From: Clostridia bacterium
GTDB taxonomy: Bacteria > Bacillota > Clostridia > Oscillospirales > CAG-272
NCBI GenBank assembly: GCA_017473085.1
Contig: JAFUNF010000012.1
Location: 48,677-112,676, forward strand
DNA length: 64,000 nucleotides
Reading direction: 5' to 3'
Positions 53,846-63,021 of this stretch are shown one piece after another. Each line of letters opens with the position of its first letter. Within the stretch, counting starts at the first letter, position 1. The notes beneath the pieces are model-generated. The model was not told the DNA's origin. It ran no database searches and saw only the letters and a list, made by a program, of their open reading frames with translations. A program made the translations under genes and the position numbers.

Positions 53846-54625
53846 TTATTTTCTGCCCTGCTTGTTAAGGTTATAAATTACACTTAATCCCTTAAGAGTT
53901 AGGTTGGGCACGTGTCTGATTTTTAGATTAAAGTAGGACAAAAACGGCTCAGCGAAGCCACCTGTTACAATAACAGGAGTTGTTTTAGGTAGGTCAAGCT
54001 CTCTTTTAAAGGTATCTATAAAGCCCTCACAGGAAAGCACCGAGCCGAAAATAACGCCTGCTCTCATAGAATCCGTACTATTTTTGCCGATTACAGGGAA
54101 TGAATTATCTGCCATAATAGATGGCAAAAGTCCAGTTTGATTTAAAGCATCAAGACTCATTTGAATACCAGGCATAATGTAACAGCCTGCATAGGATTTA
54201 TCTCTATCAATGCAAGAAACAGTTGTTGCAGTACCAAAGTCAATTATAATAGCAGGTGCGCCAAATTCATTAATAGTCCCTGCTGAATTTGCCACAAGGT
54301 CTGCGCCTAATTGAGATGGGTTATCAAGCTTAATCAAAAAGCCTGTCTTTGTGCCAGGTCCTACAAGTAATGGCTTAATTTTAGTAACCTTAGAAACAGC
54401 ATACTCTACCTTACCCGTAATATGTGGAGAAACCGAGCCAATAACCGCACCCTCAAAGGAGTCTGCCTTATAGCCCTGTGATTCTATCAAGGCTTTAAGC
54501 GTAAAAGCAAGCTCATCTCCTGACCTTGATTGGTCACAGCCCATATAGAAGAAGCTTTTTAAGGTCTCCTTATCAAACATACCAACGTGTATATTCGTGT
54601 TTCCAATATCTATCGCAAGTAGCAT
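53846..54625 (-). CDS. coaX: Type III pantothenate kinase
   Basis: This kinase phosphorylates pantothenate, the first step to coenzyme A. The ATG at 54625 follows AAGGAG and gives 259 residues starting MLLAIDIGNTNIHVGMF, the canonical CoaX beginning; a longer reading has no ribosome site. LGADLVANSAG and IIDFGTATTVSCID (about residue 120) are the ASKHA phosphate motifs, and PVIVTGGFAEP lies near the end. Type III enzymes need a monovalent cation and are not inhibited by CoA. Confidence 0.95.
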   Translation of the reverse strand: MLLAIDIGNTNIHVGMFDKETLKSFFYMGCDQSRSGDELAFTLKALIESQGYKADSFEGAVIGSVSPHITGKVEYAVSKVTKIKPLLVGPGTKTGFLIKLDNPSQLGADLVANSAGTINEFGAPAIIIDFGTATTVSCIDRDKSYAGCYIMPGIQMSLDALNQTGLLPSIMADNSFPVIGKNSTDSMRAGVIFGSVLSCEGFIDTFKRELDLPKTTPVIVTGGFAEPFLSYFNLKIRHVPNLTLKGLSVIYNLNKQGRK

Positions 54626-54659
54626 ATTAATCTCCTTACACTTAGTAATATTCACGTGT

Positions 54660-54688
54660 ATTTTAGCACAAAAAAATATGTATGTCAA
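54660..54688 (-). promoter_or_regulatory. Promoter of coaX
   Basis: Reverse-strand TTGACA (54688-54683) and TAAAAT (54665-54660) have a 17-base spacer ending in TGC. Confidence 0.75.
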
Positions 54689-54695
54689 GCAAAGT

Positions 54696-54728
54696 ACAAA
54701 AAATGCACGACTATGCATAGTCGTGCAT
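54696..54728 (-). terminator. Terminator of the pst-pho operon
   Basis: A perfect palindrome, ATGCACGACTA / TAGTCGTGCAT around TGCA, is followed by six T on the reverse strand, just past the phoR stop. Confidence 0.85.
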
Positions 54729-54734
54729 TTCAGC

Positions 54735-56456
54735 CTATTTAGCTATTGGAAACGCTACAACAACCGTTGTGCCAACGCCTACGTCACTTTCAATGCTTAG
54801 CTCTGCACTATAATAAGCACAGATATGCTTTACAATTGCAAGTCCAAGTCCAGTTCCACCCGTCTTTTTCGAGCGAGATTTATCAACACGATAAAAGCGC
54901 TCACAAAGTCTTGGAATATGCTCCTTTGCAATACCTATTCCTGTGTCTTTTACTTGGAGAAGTGTCTGTTTTTCGGTGCTTTCGATGGAAATTTCAATGC
55001 TACCGTCTTCCTTGTTATAGTTTACTGCGTTAGTACAAAGATTGGTAACAAGCTCATAAATTTTCTTTGGATCTGCCACTATTCTTCCACTGCCCTCAAC
55101 CTTGGTGGTTATATTCTTTTGAGCTATTTGGTTAGTTAATTCGCTGACAACCTCGTCAACAACATTTCTTAAATCAATTGGGACAGCAATTTCGTCCGTG
55201 TCATTTTCGCTCTTTTCAAGTCGGCTAAGCTTAAGCATATCGGCAATTAGACTTGCCATTCTAATACTTTCCTTGTGTATTCTTTCAATTTGCTTCTTTG
55301 AGCCATCGTCTATGGTTTCCTTGCTTAGTAAAAGCTCGGTCAAGCCCTGCATTACTGTTATAGGGGTCTTTAGCTCGTGAGATGCATTTGCAAAGAAGTC
55401 ACTCTTTTGCTTAACAATAGACCTTTCGTTTGTAATATCAGTTATAACTACAATCTTAGACACAATACCACGAAGGGTTGGTTCCTGCACGTGCTTAACG
55501 GAAACTGCAAGTATTCTTTGTTCAAGCAAATACTCGAAATTATAAATTTCGCCAGCAGGAGTGTTTATTTTACTCTCTAAATCTCTGCTTTCGATAAGCT
55601 GAAATAGCTTTCTACCTGTATACTCTCCGTTACCATTAAAAATGGTTAGTGCACTATTATTTACAAACACTATTTCATTAATTTGGTTCAGTGCTATAAT
55701 TCCCTGAGAAACATTGTCCAAAACCTCTGATAGCTTTCTGCTTTCTCGCTCTTCGTTAATTATCTTTCTGTGCACGTAAGAGTTAAGCTGATTTATCTCA
55801 GTATATACAGAAAATAGCTCAGGCTCTCTACTATCAACCTTAATTGGCTGGTATTCACCATCGTTCAAGCTTTTTAAGCTATTGCCTACTTGAGTTACCT
55901 TTTCAGATACGTCCCCTGATATTTTTCTTGCATACCATATTGAAAATACAATAGCAAGCACAAGAGATATTACCAGAAATGGCATAGTAGCGGAAACGTA
56001 TTGTCCTACCTCATTTGTTCTTATTGCTAATCTTAAAACAATATCGGTGCCGTCCTCAAGAGTGGTTTTTTTAGCGTAGTAGCTCATTTTTGAGGAGAAT
56101 GTGTCTGAATTTCTTTCAACCACAACCTCTTTTCCCTCAAGAGCTCCCTTTATTTCCTCTCTATTTAAATGGTTTTCATATTCGCCTATTTCCTTGTCTG
56201 GCGCACTGTCGTACAAAACATCGCCTTGCTTATTTACAACTGTTATTCTATAAGAATTTTTTCTGTAATAGCTTTCTAAATTTTCTATATCATCCCAATC
56301 CTTAAGAACACTTAAGATAAGCTCACATTCGGCAACAAGTCTTTCTCTTGTCATACTCTTGCCAACGTTGTGCATACAAGAAATACCTATTGCAAACATA
56401 AGCACAACAAGAGTGGCGACAAGAGCAAAGATTCTTAAAAATATGTTTCTTTTCAT
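54735..56456 (-). CDS. phoR: PhoR-type sensor histidine kinase
   Basis: This 573-residue membrane kinase has two transmembrane helices (about 8-28 and 158-180) around an extracytoplasmic sensor domain. A HAMP-like linker, a PAS domain (about 235-335), the phospho-acceptor helix FFANASHELKTPITVM (His near 360) and the ATPase lid DTGIGIAKEHIPRLCERFYR...TGGTGLGLAIVKH follow. It lies three bases after the response regulator and closes the phosphate operon, so phosphate sensing through PstSCAB and PhoU is the likely input. Confidence 0.9.
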   Translation of the reverse strand: MKRNIFLRIFALVATLVVLMFAIGISCMHNVGKSMTRERLVAECELILSVLKDWDDIENLESYYRKNSYRITVVNKQGDVLYDSAPDKEIGEYENHLNREEIKGALEGKEVVVERNSDTFSSKMSYYAKKTTLEDGTDIVLRLAIRTNEVGQYVSATMPFLVISLVLAIVFSIWYARKISGDVSEKVTQVGNSLKSLNDGEYQPIKVDSREPELFSVYTEINQLNSYVHRKIINEERESRKLSEVLDNVSQGIIALNQINEIVFVNNSALTIFNGNGEYTGRKLFQLIESRDLESKINTPAGEIYNFEYLLEQRILAVSVKHVQEPTLRGIVSKIVVITDITNERSIVKQKSDFFANASHELKTPITVMQGLTELLLSKETIDDGSKKQIERIHKESIRMASLIADMLKLSRLEKSENDTDEIAVPIDLRNVVDEVVSELTNQIAQKNITTKVEGSGRIVADPKKIYELVTNLCTNAVNYNKEDGSIEISIESTEKQTLLQVKDTGIGIAKEHIPRLCERFYRVDKSRSKKTGGTGLGLAIVKHICAYYSAELSIESDVGVGTTVVVAFPIAK

Positions 56457-56459
56457 TTA

Positions 56460-57134
56460 CTATTTTCCTTCAAAGCGATAGCCTATGCTTCTTACAGTAA
56501 CTATTGGGTCCTGTCCGTTGGCAGACTTAATCTTTTCTCTAAGAGTCGCTATGTGCATATCAAGAGTTCTTGTTTCCCCCATAAAGCTCTCGCCCCACAC
56601 CTCTTTGAATAGTACTTCTCTTTCAACAGTTACTCCCGCCCTTGAAATTAATAGCTTGAAAAGCTTAAATTCCTTTAGAGTAAGACCTAAGTCCACACCC
56701 TCGTAAGAAATTTTATAGGTGTTATTATCTACAACAAAGCCACCTGAATTTGTAACATAGAGATTTGCACGGCGAAGATTTGTTTTAACCCTTGCCATCA
56801 ATTCCATTAAAGAAAAGGGCTTTGACATATAGTCGTCAGCACCCTTGTTAAGACCCTTTACAAAGCTGATTTCATCACTTTTAGCGCTTACAATTATGAC
56901 AGGAACCTTTTCGTCCATTTCTCTTATTTTTGTAAGGATTGTGTATCCGTCCATATCTGGAAGCATTATATCAAGAATGATAAGTGCTGGTCTTCTTTTT
57001 TCAAAGGCAACCAAAAAGTCTGTTCCATTTTCATAGGCTTGAATTTCGTAGGTGTCCTCAAAGGCACCCTCGTAAACCTCAGTTATTCCCTCGTCATCCT
57101 CTACAACATAAATAAGTGGTAAATTTTCCTTCAT
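56460..57134 (-). CDS. phoB: PhoB/PhoP-type response regulator
   Basis: This OmpR-family regulator of 224 residues starts at the ATG at 57134, which has AAGGAG five bases upstream; a GTG at 57140 would touch that site. The receiver has VVEDDEG, the phospho-acceptor in LIILDIMLPDMDGY (Asp near 52) and the lysine in DDYMSKPFSL. The winged-helix DNA-binding domain (about 130-224) ends TLDMHIATLREK...VTVRSIGYRFEGK. It pairs with the adjacent kinase and should control this operon. No Pho box could be identified with confidence. Confidence 0.9.
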   Translation of the reverse strand: MKENLPLIYVVEDDEGITEVYEGAFEDTYEIQAYENGTDFLVAFEKRRPALIILDIMLPDMDGYTILTKIREMDEKVPVIIVSAKSDEISFVKGLNKGADDYMSKPFSLMELMARVKTNLRRANLYVTNSGGFVVDNNTYKISYEGVDLGLTLKEFKLFKLLISRAGVTVEREVLFKEVWGESFMGETRTLDMHIATLREKIKSANGQDPIVTVRSIGYRFEGK

Positions 57135-57143
57135 AAGCACTCC

Positions 57144-57797
57144 TTAAATCTTTTTGTGTACCCCTGTTTCATTGTATTTAGTCCACTCTGCCACATTTAC
57201 TGCATGATCGCCAATTCGTTCCAGATATTTTGCAACCATCATAAGAGTTATAGCTTGATCGCCATTTGAGGAATCCTTTTTAATCAACTCCACAAGCTCG
57301 TTTTTAATCGTGTCGAAAAGCTCGTCCATTTTGTCATCAAGCGCTATTACCTCATCAGCTAACGCAATGTCACTTTGAATAAATGACCTTACACTTTCAC
57401 GAACCATTTTTATAGCTAAATTACCCATTTCAGTTGTGTGGTTAAGCTTCTTTATATATTTGTCGCCTGGCATTGAATAAACAAGCTCTCCTATATCACT
57501 TGCTTGATCTCCAAAGCGTTCAATATCAGTTATCATTTTAAGGGCTGTGGATACATGACGAAAATCCCTTGCCACAGGCTGTTGCTTTATCAAAATACGC
57601 ATACATTGCTTTTCTATTTGCATTTCGTACTCGTCAACCTTTTTATCCATTTCAGCTATACTAAATCCCAATTCTCTATCTCGATTAACAAGGGCAGTTA
57701 TCGCCATAGAAATCATCGTTTCAGTCAAACGACACATTTCGACCAGTTGGTCCTTTAAATCCTCTAATTCTCTTTCGAATAGCTTTCTTACAGACAT
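57144..57797 (-). CDS. phoU: Phosphate transport regulator PhoU
   Basis: This 217-residue helical protein links the Pst transporter to the PhoR kinase and keeps signalling off when phosphate is ample. The ATG at 57797 has GGAGG six bases upstream; the ATG at 57809 overlaps that site. Two three-helix PhoU repeats are visible, with metal-site stretches ITDIERFGDQASDIGE (about residue 85) and AKYLERIGDHAVNVAEW near the end. It lies between pstB and phoB, the usual arrangement in Bacillota. Confidence 0.95.
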   Translation of the reverse strand: MSVRKLFERELEDLKDQLVEMCRLTETMISMAITALVNRDRELGFSIAEMDKKVDEYEMQIEKQCMRILIKQQPVARDFRHVSTALKMITDIERFGDQASDIGELVYSMPGDKYIKKLNHTTEMGNLAIKMVRESVRSFIQSDIALADEVIALDDKMDELFDTIKNELVELIKKDSSNGDQAITLMMVAKYLERIGDHAVNVAEWTKYNETGVHKKI

Positions 57798-57844
57798 CTT
57801 TTCCTCCATTATAATACATTTTAATCATAAAATCAACAATTTCC

Positions 57845-58642
57845 TTATCCAAATCGTCCTGTTATATATCTTTCTGTTCTTTCATCGTTTGGAGATGTGA
57901 AAATATTATCGGTGTTATCATATTCTACAAGCTCTCCCAACAGAAAAAAGCCTGTTTTGTCAGAAATTCGTGATGCTTGTTGCATATTGTGAGTAACTAT
58001 TACAATGGTAGTGTCCTTCTTAAGCTCCTCACACAGCTCCTCGATTTTACCCGTGCTTATTGGGTCAAGCGCCGAGGTAGGCTCGTCCATTAAAATTATT
58101 TTCGGCTTTACCGCAAGTGCTCTTGCAATACAAAGCCTTTGCTGTTGTCCACCAGACAAGCCAAGGGCACTTTCAAAAAGTCTATCCTTCAGGTCGTCCC
58201 ACATTGCCGCCTGACGAAGCGAGGACTCAACTATTTCGTCAAGCTCTTGTCTTTTCGTTATTCCAAAGGTTCGTGGTCCGTAGGCTATATTATCGTAAAC
58301 ACTCATTGGAAAGGGGTTCGGCTTTTGAAACACCATGCCTACGTTTTTTCTTAGCTCATTTACATCAATTTTTCCGTATATGTCCACATCTCCTATTTTA
58401 AAGCTTCCCTCAACTCTGCAATTATCAACTAAATCGTTCATACGATTAAGGCACTTTAAAAAGGTGGATTTTCCACATCCAGAGGGGCCTATAAAAGCAG
58501 TTATTTGATTTTCTGGAATTTCAATGCTTATATTTTTTAAAGCTTGAAAATCCTCATACCACAGGCTTGCGTTTGAGACGGAAATGTGACCGTTGAAGCT
58601 TAGCTCATTATTCTGTGGATTTCGATTTTTTCTTATTAACAT
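57845..58642 (-). CDS. pstB: Phosphate ABC transporter ATPase
   Basis: This 265-residue ATPase powers phosphate import. Walker A is [13 protein letters not shown] (about residue 52), the ABC signature is [18 protein letters not shown] (about 163), Walker B is [13 protein letters not shown], and the switch is [12 protein letters not shown]. The ATG at 58642 follows AAAGGAGA and lies inside the end of the permease gene, a 35-bp overlap, so the two are translated in close coordination. Confidence 0.95.
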   Translation of the reverse strand: MLIRKNRNPQNNELSFNGHISVSNASLWYEDFQALKNISIEIPENQITAFIGPSGCGKSTFLKCLNRMNDLVDNCRVEGSFKIGDVDIYGKIDVNELRKNVGMVFQKPNPFPMSVYDNIAYGPRTFGITKRQELDEIVESSLRQAAMWDDLKDRLFESALGLSGGQQQRLCIARALAVKPKIILMDEPTSALDPISTGKIEELCEELKKDTTIVIVTHNMQQASRISDKTGFFLLGELVEYDNTDNIFTSPNDERTERYITGRFG

Positions 58643-60452
58643 TATTTTCTCCTTTAAGTCCAGTTCTTAATTTATTACCTACTGTCTCTGCTATCAAATT
58701 TAAGCCAAGCACAAGTATAATTAACACTACTGCCGTTGCATAGGCTTCATTTATATACCAACCCTCTCCTGATAGCTTATAAAGGGCTACTGCAAGAGTT
58801 GCTCCGCTATCAAATATATTTGTTGGAACTGCCTTGATAACTGAGCCCATTGTGTAAAGAAGTGGAGCCGATTCGCTTACCACCCTTCCTATGCTTAAAA
58901 TAATGGCTGAAAGGATTCCTGGTAAGGACGAGGGCAAAACCACCTTAAATATCGTCCTCATTTTTCCTGCGCCTAAAGCAAGGCTTGCTTCTCGCAAAGA
59001 CATAGGAACAGACTTTAAGCTTTCCTCGGTGGAACGAACAATTGTAGGCAAAAGCATTATGCTTATTGTTAGTGAGCCTGCTATAATTGAGCTACTTCCT
59101 CCAAAGAGCTTAACAAAGGTAATCATTCCGAAAAGTCCATAAACGATAGATGGAACGCCTGCAAGAATGTCAATTGCCCCTCTTATCATTTTTACTATAA
59201 AATTGCTTTTGCTGGTGTATTCATTTAAAAATATAGCAGTTGCCACACCTATTGGTACGGCAAAAAGCAAGCTGAGAATTACTGCAAAAAGTGTACATAC
59301 AAGAGCTGGAAGAATAGTTATTTTCTCGCTACCAAACTCAAATTTGCCTATTAAAAGATGAGGCGTAGTAACAAGCGTTGGCATACCTTTAATAAATATG
59401 AATCCAACTATCAATATAAGCACTCCTGAAACAAGTAAGCCTGATGCTTTAGCTCCTATCTCGCCAATTTTTGAGCTATTAATTTTATAGCTTATTTGAG
59501 TCACCTTATCATTTATTTTTTGCCTTATTGAATTAAACCATTTAAAATTACTTTTACTTGATACAGCACTCCGTACCATTTTATTAGATATTAAATTAAA
59601 CAAAAGGTTTACGAGTAAAACAAATACAAGTAGCACAACACCTGTTGCTACCAAGGCTCCCTCCTGCAATTCTCCTGCATAGCCCATTTCCATTACAATA
59701 TTTGCAGTCATTACCCTAAAGCTGTTGAATAAGCTATATGGATAGGTGGGTGCATTTCCTGCCACCATTACCACTGCCATAGTTTCGCCTAATGCTCTGC
59801 CTATGCCTAAAACTAAGGATGCCATAATTCCTGAGGAGGCAGAGGGCACCATTACTCTGAAAACTGTTTTTGTATGATCAGCACCTGTGGCAAGTGAGCC
59901 TTGATAATAAGTGCTTGGTACTGCTTCAAGGCTTGTTTTTGACAAGGATACCACGGTTGGCAAAATCATAATTCCTAAAATTATGGAGGTTGCCAAAAGT
60001 CCACTTCCATTGTTTGGGGCTATGTTGGAAAGAGTCGGTAATAAGAATGCTATTCCAAAAAAGCCATATACAACTGAGGGTATGCCTGCCAAAAGATTTA
60101 TAACTGTATTTAATGGCTTTTTTAATCCTTTTGGGCAATAAAACACCAAAAAGATTGATGTGAAATAGCCAAGTGTACCACCAATCAAAAGTGCTCCTAT
60201 TGTTGCTGATACTGTTCCTATTATCATTGTAAAGATTCCATATTTTCCTGACATATCAGAGTTATAGGTATCCTCTCGGTTAGGGGACCATTTGTCGCCA
60301 AATATAAAATCAAATACTCCTATTTTTTGAAAGGCGGGTGCACTTTTAATTATTAGAAATACAAATATTGCCAAAACGGCGACAATACATATTATCGCCG
60401 AAGAAGCAAATAATGCCTTTCCTGCTTTTTCTTTTATTTTAGTAGCAGTCAT
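58608..60452 (-). CDS. Fused PstC-PstA phosphate permease
   Basis: This 614-residue protein contains both permease subunits of the phosphate ABC transporter in one chain. Residues 1-290 correspond to PstC, with the EAA-loop region near [16 protein letters not shown] and [19 protein letters not shown]. After a charged linker (about 290-330), residues 330-614 correspond to PstA, with [38 protein letters not shown] and [16 protein letters not shown]. About twelve membrane helices are expected. The two halves repeat each other's motifs. Fusion makes a one-gene permease; most bacteria encode two. It lies ten bases after pstS. Confidence 0.92.
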   Translation of the reverse strand: MTATKIKEKAGKALFASSAIICIVAVLAIFVFLIIKSAPAFQKIGVFDFIFGDKWSPNREDTYNSDMSGKYGIFTMIIGTVSATIGALLIGGTLGYFTSIFLVFYCPKGLKKPLNTVINLLAGIPSVVYGFFGIAFLLPTLSNIAPNNGSGLLATSIILGIMILPTVVSLSKTSLEAVPSTYYQGSLATGADHTKTVFRVMVPSASSGIMASLVLGIGRALGETMAVVMVAGNAPTYPYSLFNSFRVMTANIVMEMGYAGELQEGALVATGVVLLVFVLLVNLLFNLISNKMVRSAVSSKSNFKWFNSIRQKINDKVTQISYKINSSKIGEIGAKASGLLVSGVLILIVGFIFIKGMPTLVTTPHLLIGKFEFGSEKITILPALVCTLFAVILSLLFAVPIGVATAIFLNEYTSKSNFIVKMIRGAIDILAGVPSIVYGLFGMITFVKLFGGSSSIIAGSLTISIMLLPTIVRSTEESLKSVPMSLREASLALGAGKMRTIFKVVLPSSLPGILSAIILSIGRVVSESAPLLYTMGSVIKAVPTNIFDSGATLAVALYKLSGEGWYINEAYATAVVLIILVLGLNLIAETVGNKLRTGLKGENNVNKKKSKSTE

Positions 60453-60462
60453 ACATTTACCC

Positions 60463-61392
60463 TTATTCTATTTCGCTAAATTTCCTTATTTCGCCTGTAT
60501 ATATCCTGTAAAGCTGTTCAAGAGTTAAATTGTCTATGTTATTGTCTTTGTTTACAATTACAGCCACAGCATCAAGGCAGATATTAAAGCTTTCTACATT
60601 ATTTTGATTAACGCTTGCAGAGGAAAGACCGATTACGTTTCCAACTGTATCATTTTCAACTGCCTTTCGTCCTACGCTTGAGCCCTCAAGCTCAATATCG
60701 AATATATTTGCTGGGTCTACGCCATACATATCTGCATAGCCCTTTGCTAAGGAGTTGATAAGCTTTTCCATTGAGGTTGAGCCTCTTACCACGATTTTCT
60801 CACCTTTTGGAAGCGTGCTAAGCCTTGTGTATTCAATAACGGGAATAGGTGATTTATCCTCGTTTGCTCTTTTTGTTGAGTCCTCAAGAAATACTGCACC
60901 AGCTACATCAGTGTGTGCCTTTGCCTCGCTACTCTTTACATAATTCATAAAATCCTGTGCTCTTTCTGTAAGAGTAATAGTGGAGTTAGTCATTATTACA
61001 AATGGTCGTTGGATTTTATAGCTACCATCTAATACTGTCTCATTAGTTGGCAGGATTCCATTTACCTTGATTACATTTATACTATCGTTGACAGAGCCTA
61101 ATGAAATATAGCCGATTGCGTTTACGTCACTTGCAACTGTTGAAAGCACAACGCCCGTGCTATTAGGAAATATCGCTTCCACAGTTGTGTAAAATACGTA
61201 TTCACCCTGCTCGTCCTTTTCCATTAAAAAATGCTCTCCGTTGGTTACTACCTTGTCGAACGCCTCTCTCGTTCCACTTGATTGCTCTCTTGCTACTACT
61301 GTAATGTTCTTCTCAACGCCACAAGAGGTCATTGAAAGCATACCTGTTAGTAACATTCCTATCGCTAAAATTATTGCAAAAATTCTTTTCAT
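60463..61392 (-). CDS. pstS: Phosphate-binding lipoprotein PstS, apparently circularly permuted
   Basis: This 309-residue lipoprotein (lipobox SMTSC, Cys 24) captures phosphate for the transporter. Its two halves are in the reverse of the usual order. Residues 29-165 match the normal second half: ITVVAREQSSGTREAF with the phosphate-binding SGTR, then SDVNAIGYISLG, IQRPFVIMTN and an end helix. Residues 198-309 match the normal first half: KIVVRGSTSMEKLINSLAKG, EGSSVGRKA, NLTLEQLYRIYTGEIRKFSEIE, where the chain ends exactly before the point at which the usual protein continues. A linker of about 30 residues joins the old ends. Signal peptide and stop are both intact. Confidence 0.88.
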   Translation of the reverse strand: MKRIFAIILAIGMLLTGMLSMTSCGVEKNITVVAREQSSGTREAFDKVVTNGEHFLMEKDEQGEYVFYTTVEAIFPNSTGVVLSTVASDVNAIGYISLGSVNDSINVIKVNGILPTNETVLDGSYKIQRPFVIMTNSTITLTERAQDFMNYVKSSEAKAHTDVAGAVFLEDSTKRANEDKSPIPVIEYTRLSTLPKGEKIVVRGSTSMEKLINSLAKGYADMYGVDPANIFDIELEGSSVGRKAVENDTVGNVIGLSSASVNQNNVESFNICLDAVAVIVNKDNNIDNLTLEQLYRIYTGEIRKFSEIE

Positions 61393-61507
61393 ATTAATTT
61401 CTCCTTTCGTTTTTTTGCACTTTTATTATGACCGATTTTCCAATTAGAAACTATCATAAATAAGTATCAAACAAGTAAATTGTGGGAAAATTGTTTTTTA
61501 CAATGTC

Positions 61508-61536
61508 TTGACATTTATAAGGCACCTCTATATAAT
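61508..61536 (+). promoter_or_regulatory. Promoter of the MATE gene
   Basis: TTGACA (61508-61513) and TATAAT (61531-61536) lie 17 bases apart. This excludes the in-frame TTG at 61508 as a start codon. Confidence 0.8.
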
Positions 61537-61585
61537 ACTTATTGTTGACTTTTATGGTCATATTATTATAGTTTTGGAGATATCA

Positions 61586-62914
61586 ATGCAAATTCAGCTT
61601 TCCGATAAATTTACCTATGGCAGACTTTTAAGGTTTACTATCCCTTCTATTGTAATGATGGTTTTTACCTCAATTTACGGCGTGGTTGACGGCTTTTTCG
61701 TTTCAAACTTCGTTGGAGAGGAAGCATTTACGGCAGTAAACTTTATTATGCCTTATCTTATGATTTTAGGTGCAATCGGCTTTATGTTTGGTACAGGTGG
61801 CTGTGCCTTGATTGCAAAAACCTTAGGCGAGGGCAATCAAGATAAGGCTAATCGTCTTTTTTCTTTATTTGTATATTTACCCTTTGGCTTAGGAATTGTT
61901 ATTGCAATTTTAGGCTTTTTCCTTGTAGGTCCTGTGGCTTCTCTTTTAGGAGCTGAGGGTCTTTTGTTAGAAAATTCAATTTTATATGGTCGAGTTTTTC
62001 TTTTGGGCTTACCCTTCTATATGCTTCAAATTGAGTTTCAAAGCTTTTTTGTAACTGCGGAAAAGCCAAAGCTTGGACTTGTATTTACTGTGGCATCTGG
62101 TGTTACAAACATAGTGCTTGACGCTTTATTCGTCGGACTTTTTTCTTGGGGTCTTGTAGGTGCCGCCGTTGCTACCGTCATAAGTCAGGTTGTTGGTGGC
62201 TTGGCTCCTATTATTTACTTTGCAAGAAAAAACACAAGCCTTTTAAGACTTGGTCGTGCAGATTTTGATAAGGGTGCTATATTCCACGCCTGTACAAATG
62301 GCTCCTCGGAGCTTATGACAAACGTTTCTATGTCCCTTGTGGGTATGCTTTATAACTTCCAATTACTAAAATATGAGGGCGAGCCAGGTGTTGCAGCTTA
62401 TGGAGTTTTAATGTACGTAAACTTCATATTTATTTCTATGTTTATCGGCTACGCAGTCGGCTCTGCTCCAATTATTAGCTATAATTATGGTGCAGGACGA
62501 GGTACAGAGCTTAAAAATGTGTTAAAGAAAAGCCTTGTTATAATAGGTGTAATGTCTCTTCTTATGTTTGGCTTAGGTGAGGCACTTGCCACTCCTATGT
62601 CAATGCTTTTTGTAGGCTATAATCCTTCATTGCTTGAGCTTACAAAGCGAGGCTTTTATATCTGTGCCTTCTCCTTCTTATTTTCAGGCTTTGCCATATT
62701 TGGCTCATCCTTCTTCACTGCTCTTAACAACGGACCTGTTTCGGCTATAATTTCATTTTTGCGTACAGCTGTACTTCAAATTATAGCAGTATTAGTGTTG
62801 CCCTTGTGGTTGGGTACAGATGGCATTTGGCTTTCCATTGTTTTGTCAGAGGCGCTTGCAGTTGTGGTAACTGTTGCATTTATCCTTGGCAAACGAAAAA
62901 AATATGGGTATTAA
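61586..62914 (+). CDS. MATE-family efflux transporter
   Basis: This 442-residue membrane protein probably exports drugs or metabolites in exchange for Na+ or H+. The ATG at 61586 follows TTGGAGA. Twelve hydrophobic segments fall into two MATE repeats; the first begins GRLLRFTIPSIVMMVFTSIYGVVDGFFVSNFVG, typical of the NorM/DinF-like group, and the second contains ISYNYGAGRGTELKNVL. It is a single-gene unit with its own promoter and terminator. No substrate can be inferred. Confidence 0.88.
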   Translation: MQIQLSDKFTYGRLLRFTIPSIVMMVFTSIYGVVDGFFVSNFVGEEAFTAVNFIMPYLMILGAIGFMFGTGGCALIAKTLGEGNQDKANRLFSLFVYLPFGLGIVIAILGFFLVGPVASLLGAEGLLLENSILYGRVFLLGLPFYMLQIEFQSFFVTAEKPKLGLVFTVASGVTNIVLDALFVGLFSWGLVGAAVATVISQVVGGLAPIIYFARKNTSLLRLGRADFDKGAIFHACTNGSSELMTNVSMSLVGMLYNFQLLKYEGEPGVAAYGVLMYVNFIFISMFIGYAVGSAPIISYNYGAGRGTELKNVLKKSLVIIGVMSLLMFGLGEALATPMSMLFVGYNPSLLELTKRGFYICAFSFLFSGFAIFGSSFFTALNNGPVSAIISFLRTAVLQIIAVLVLPLWLGTDGIWLSIVLSEALAVVVTVAFILGKRKKYGY

Positions 62915-62948
62915 AAAAAGCTTTTCGCAAAGTGCGAAAAGCTTTTTT
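62913..62948 (+). terminator. Terminator of the MATE gene
   Basis: AAAAAGCTTTTCGC / GCGAAAAGCTTTTT forms a long perfect stem with a five-base loop and a T-run, overlapping the stop codon. Confidence 0.85.
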
Positions 62949-63021
62949 GTTATTTTATTGTAATTCCATTGTTATCTTCGGGACTACTTGTGGTGAGCTT
63001 GTCGTGGTTTTATTTGAAGCA

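Noticed and set aside
60463-61392. PstS order explained by a frameshifted or truncated normal gene.
   Set aside because: A signal peptide and ribosome site begin the reading frame directly at the second-half domain, and the first-half domain follows in the same frame to a natural stop.
61393-61507. A Pho box before pstS.
   Set aside because: TTTACTTG- and TTGATA-like words occur, but no regularly spaced direct repeats of the expected form could be defined.
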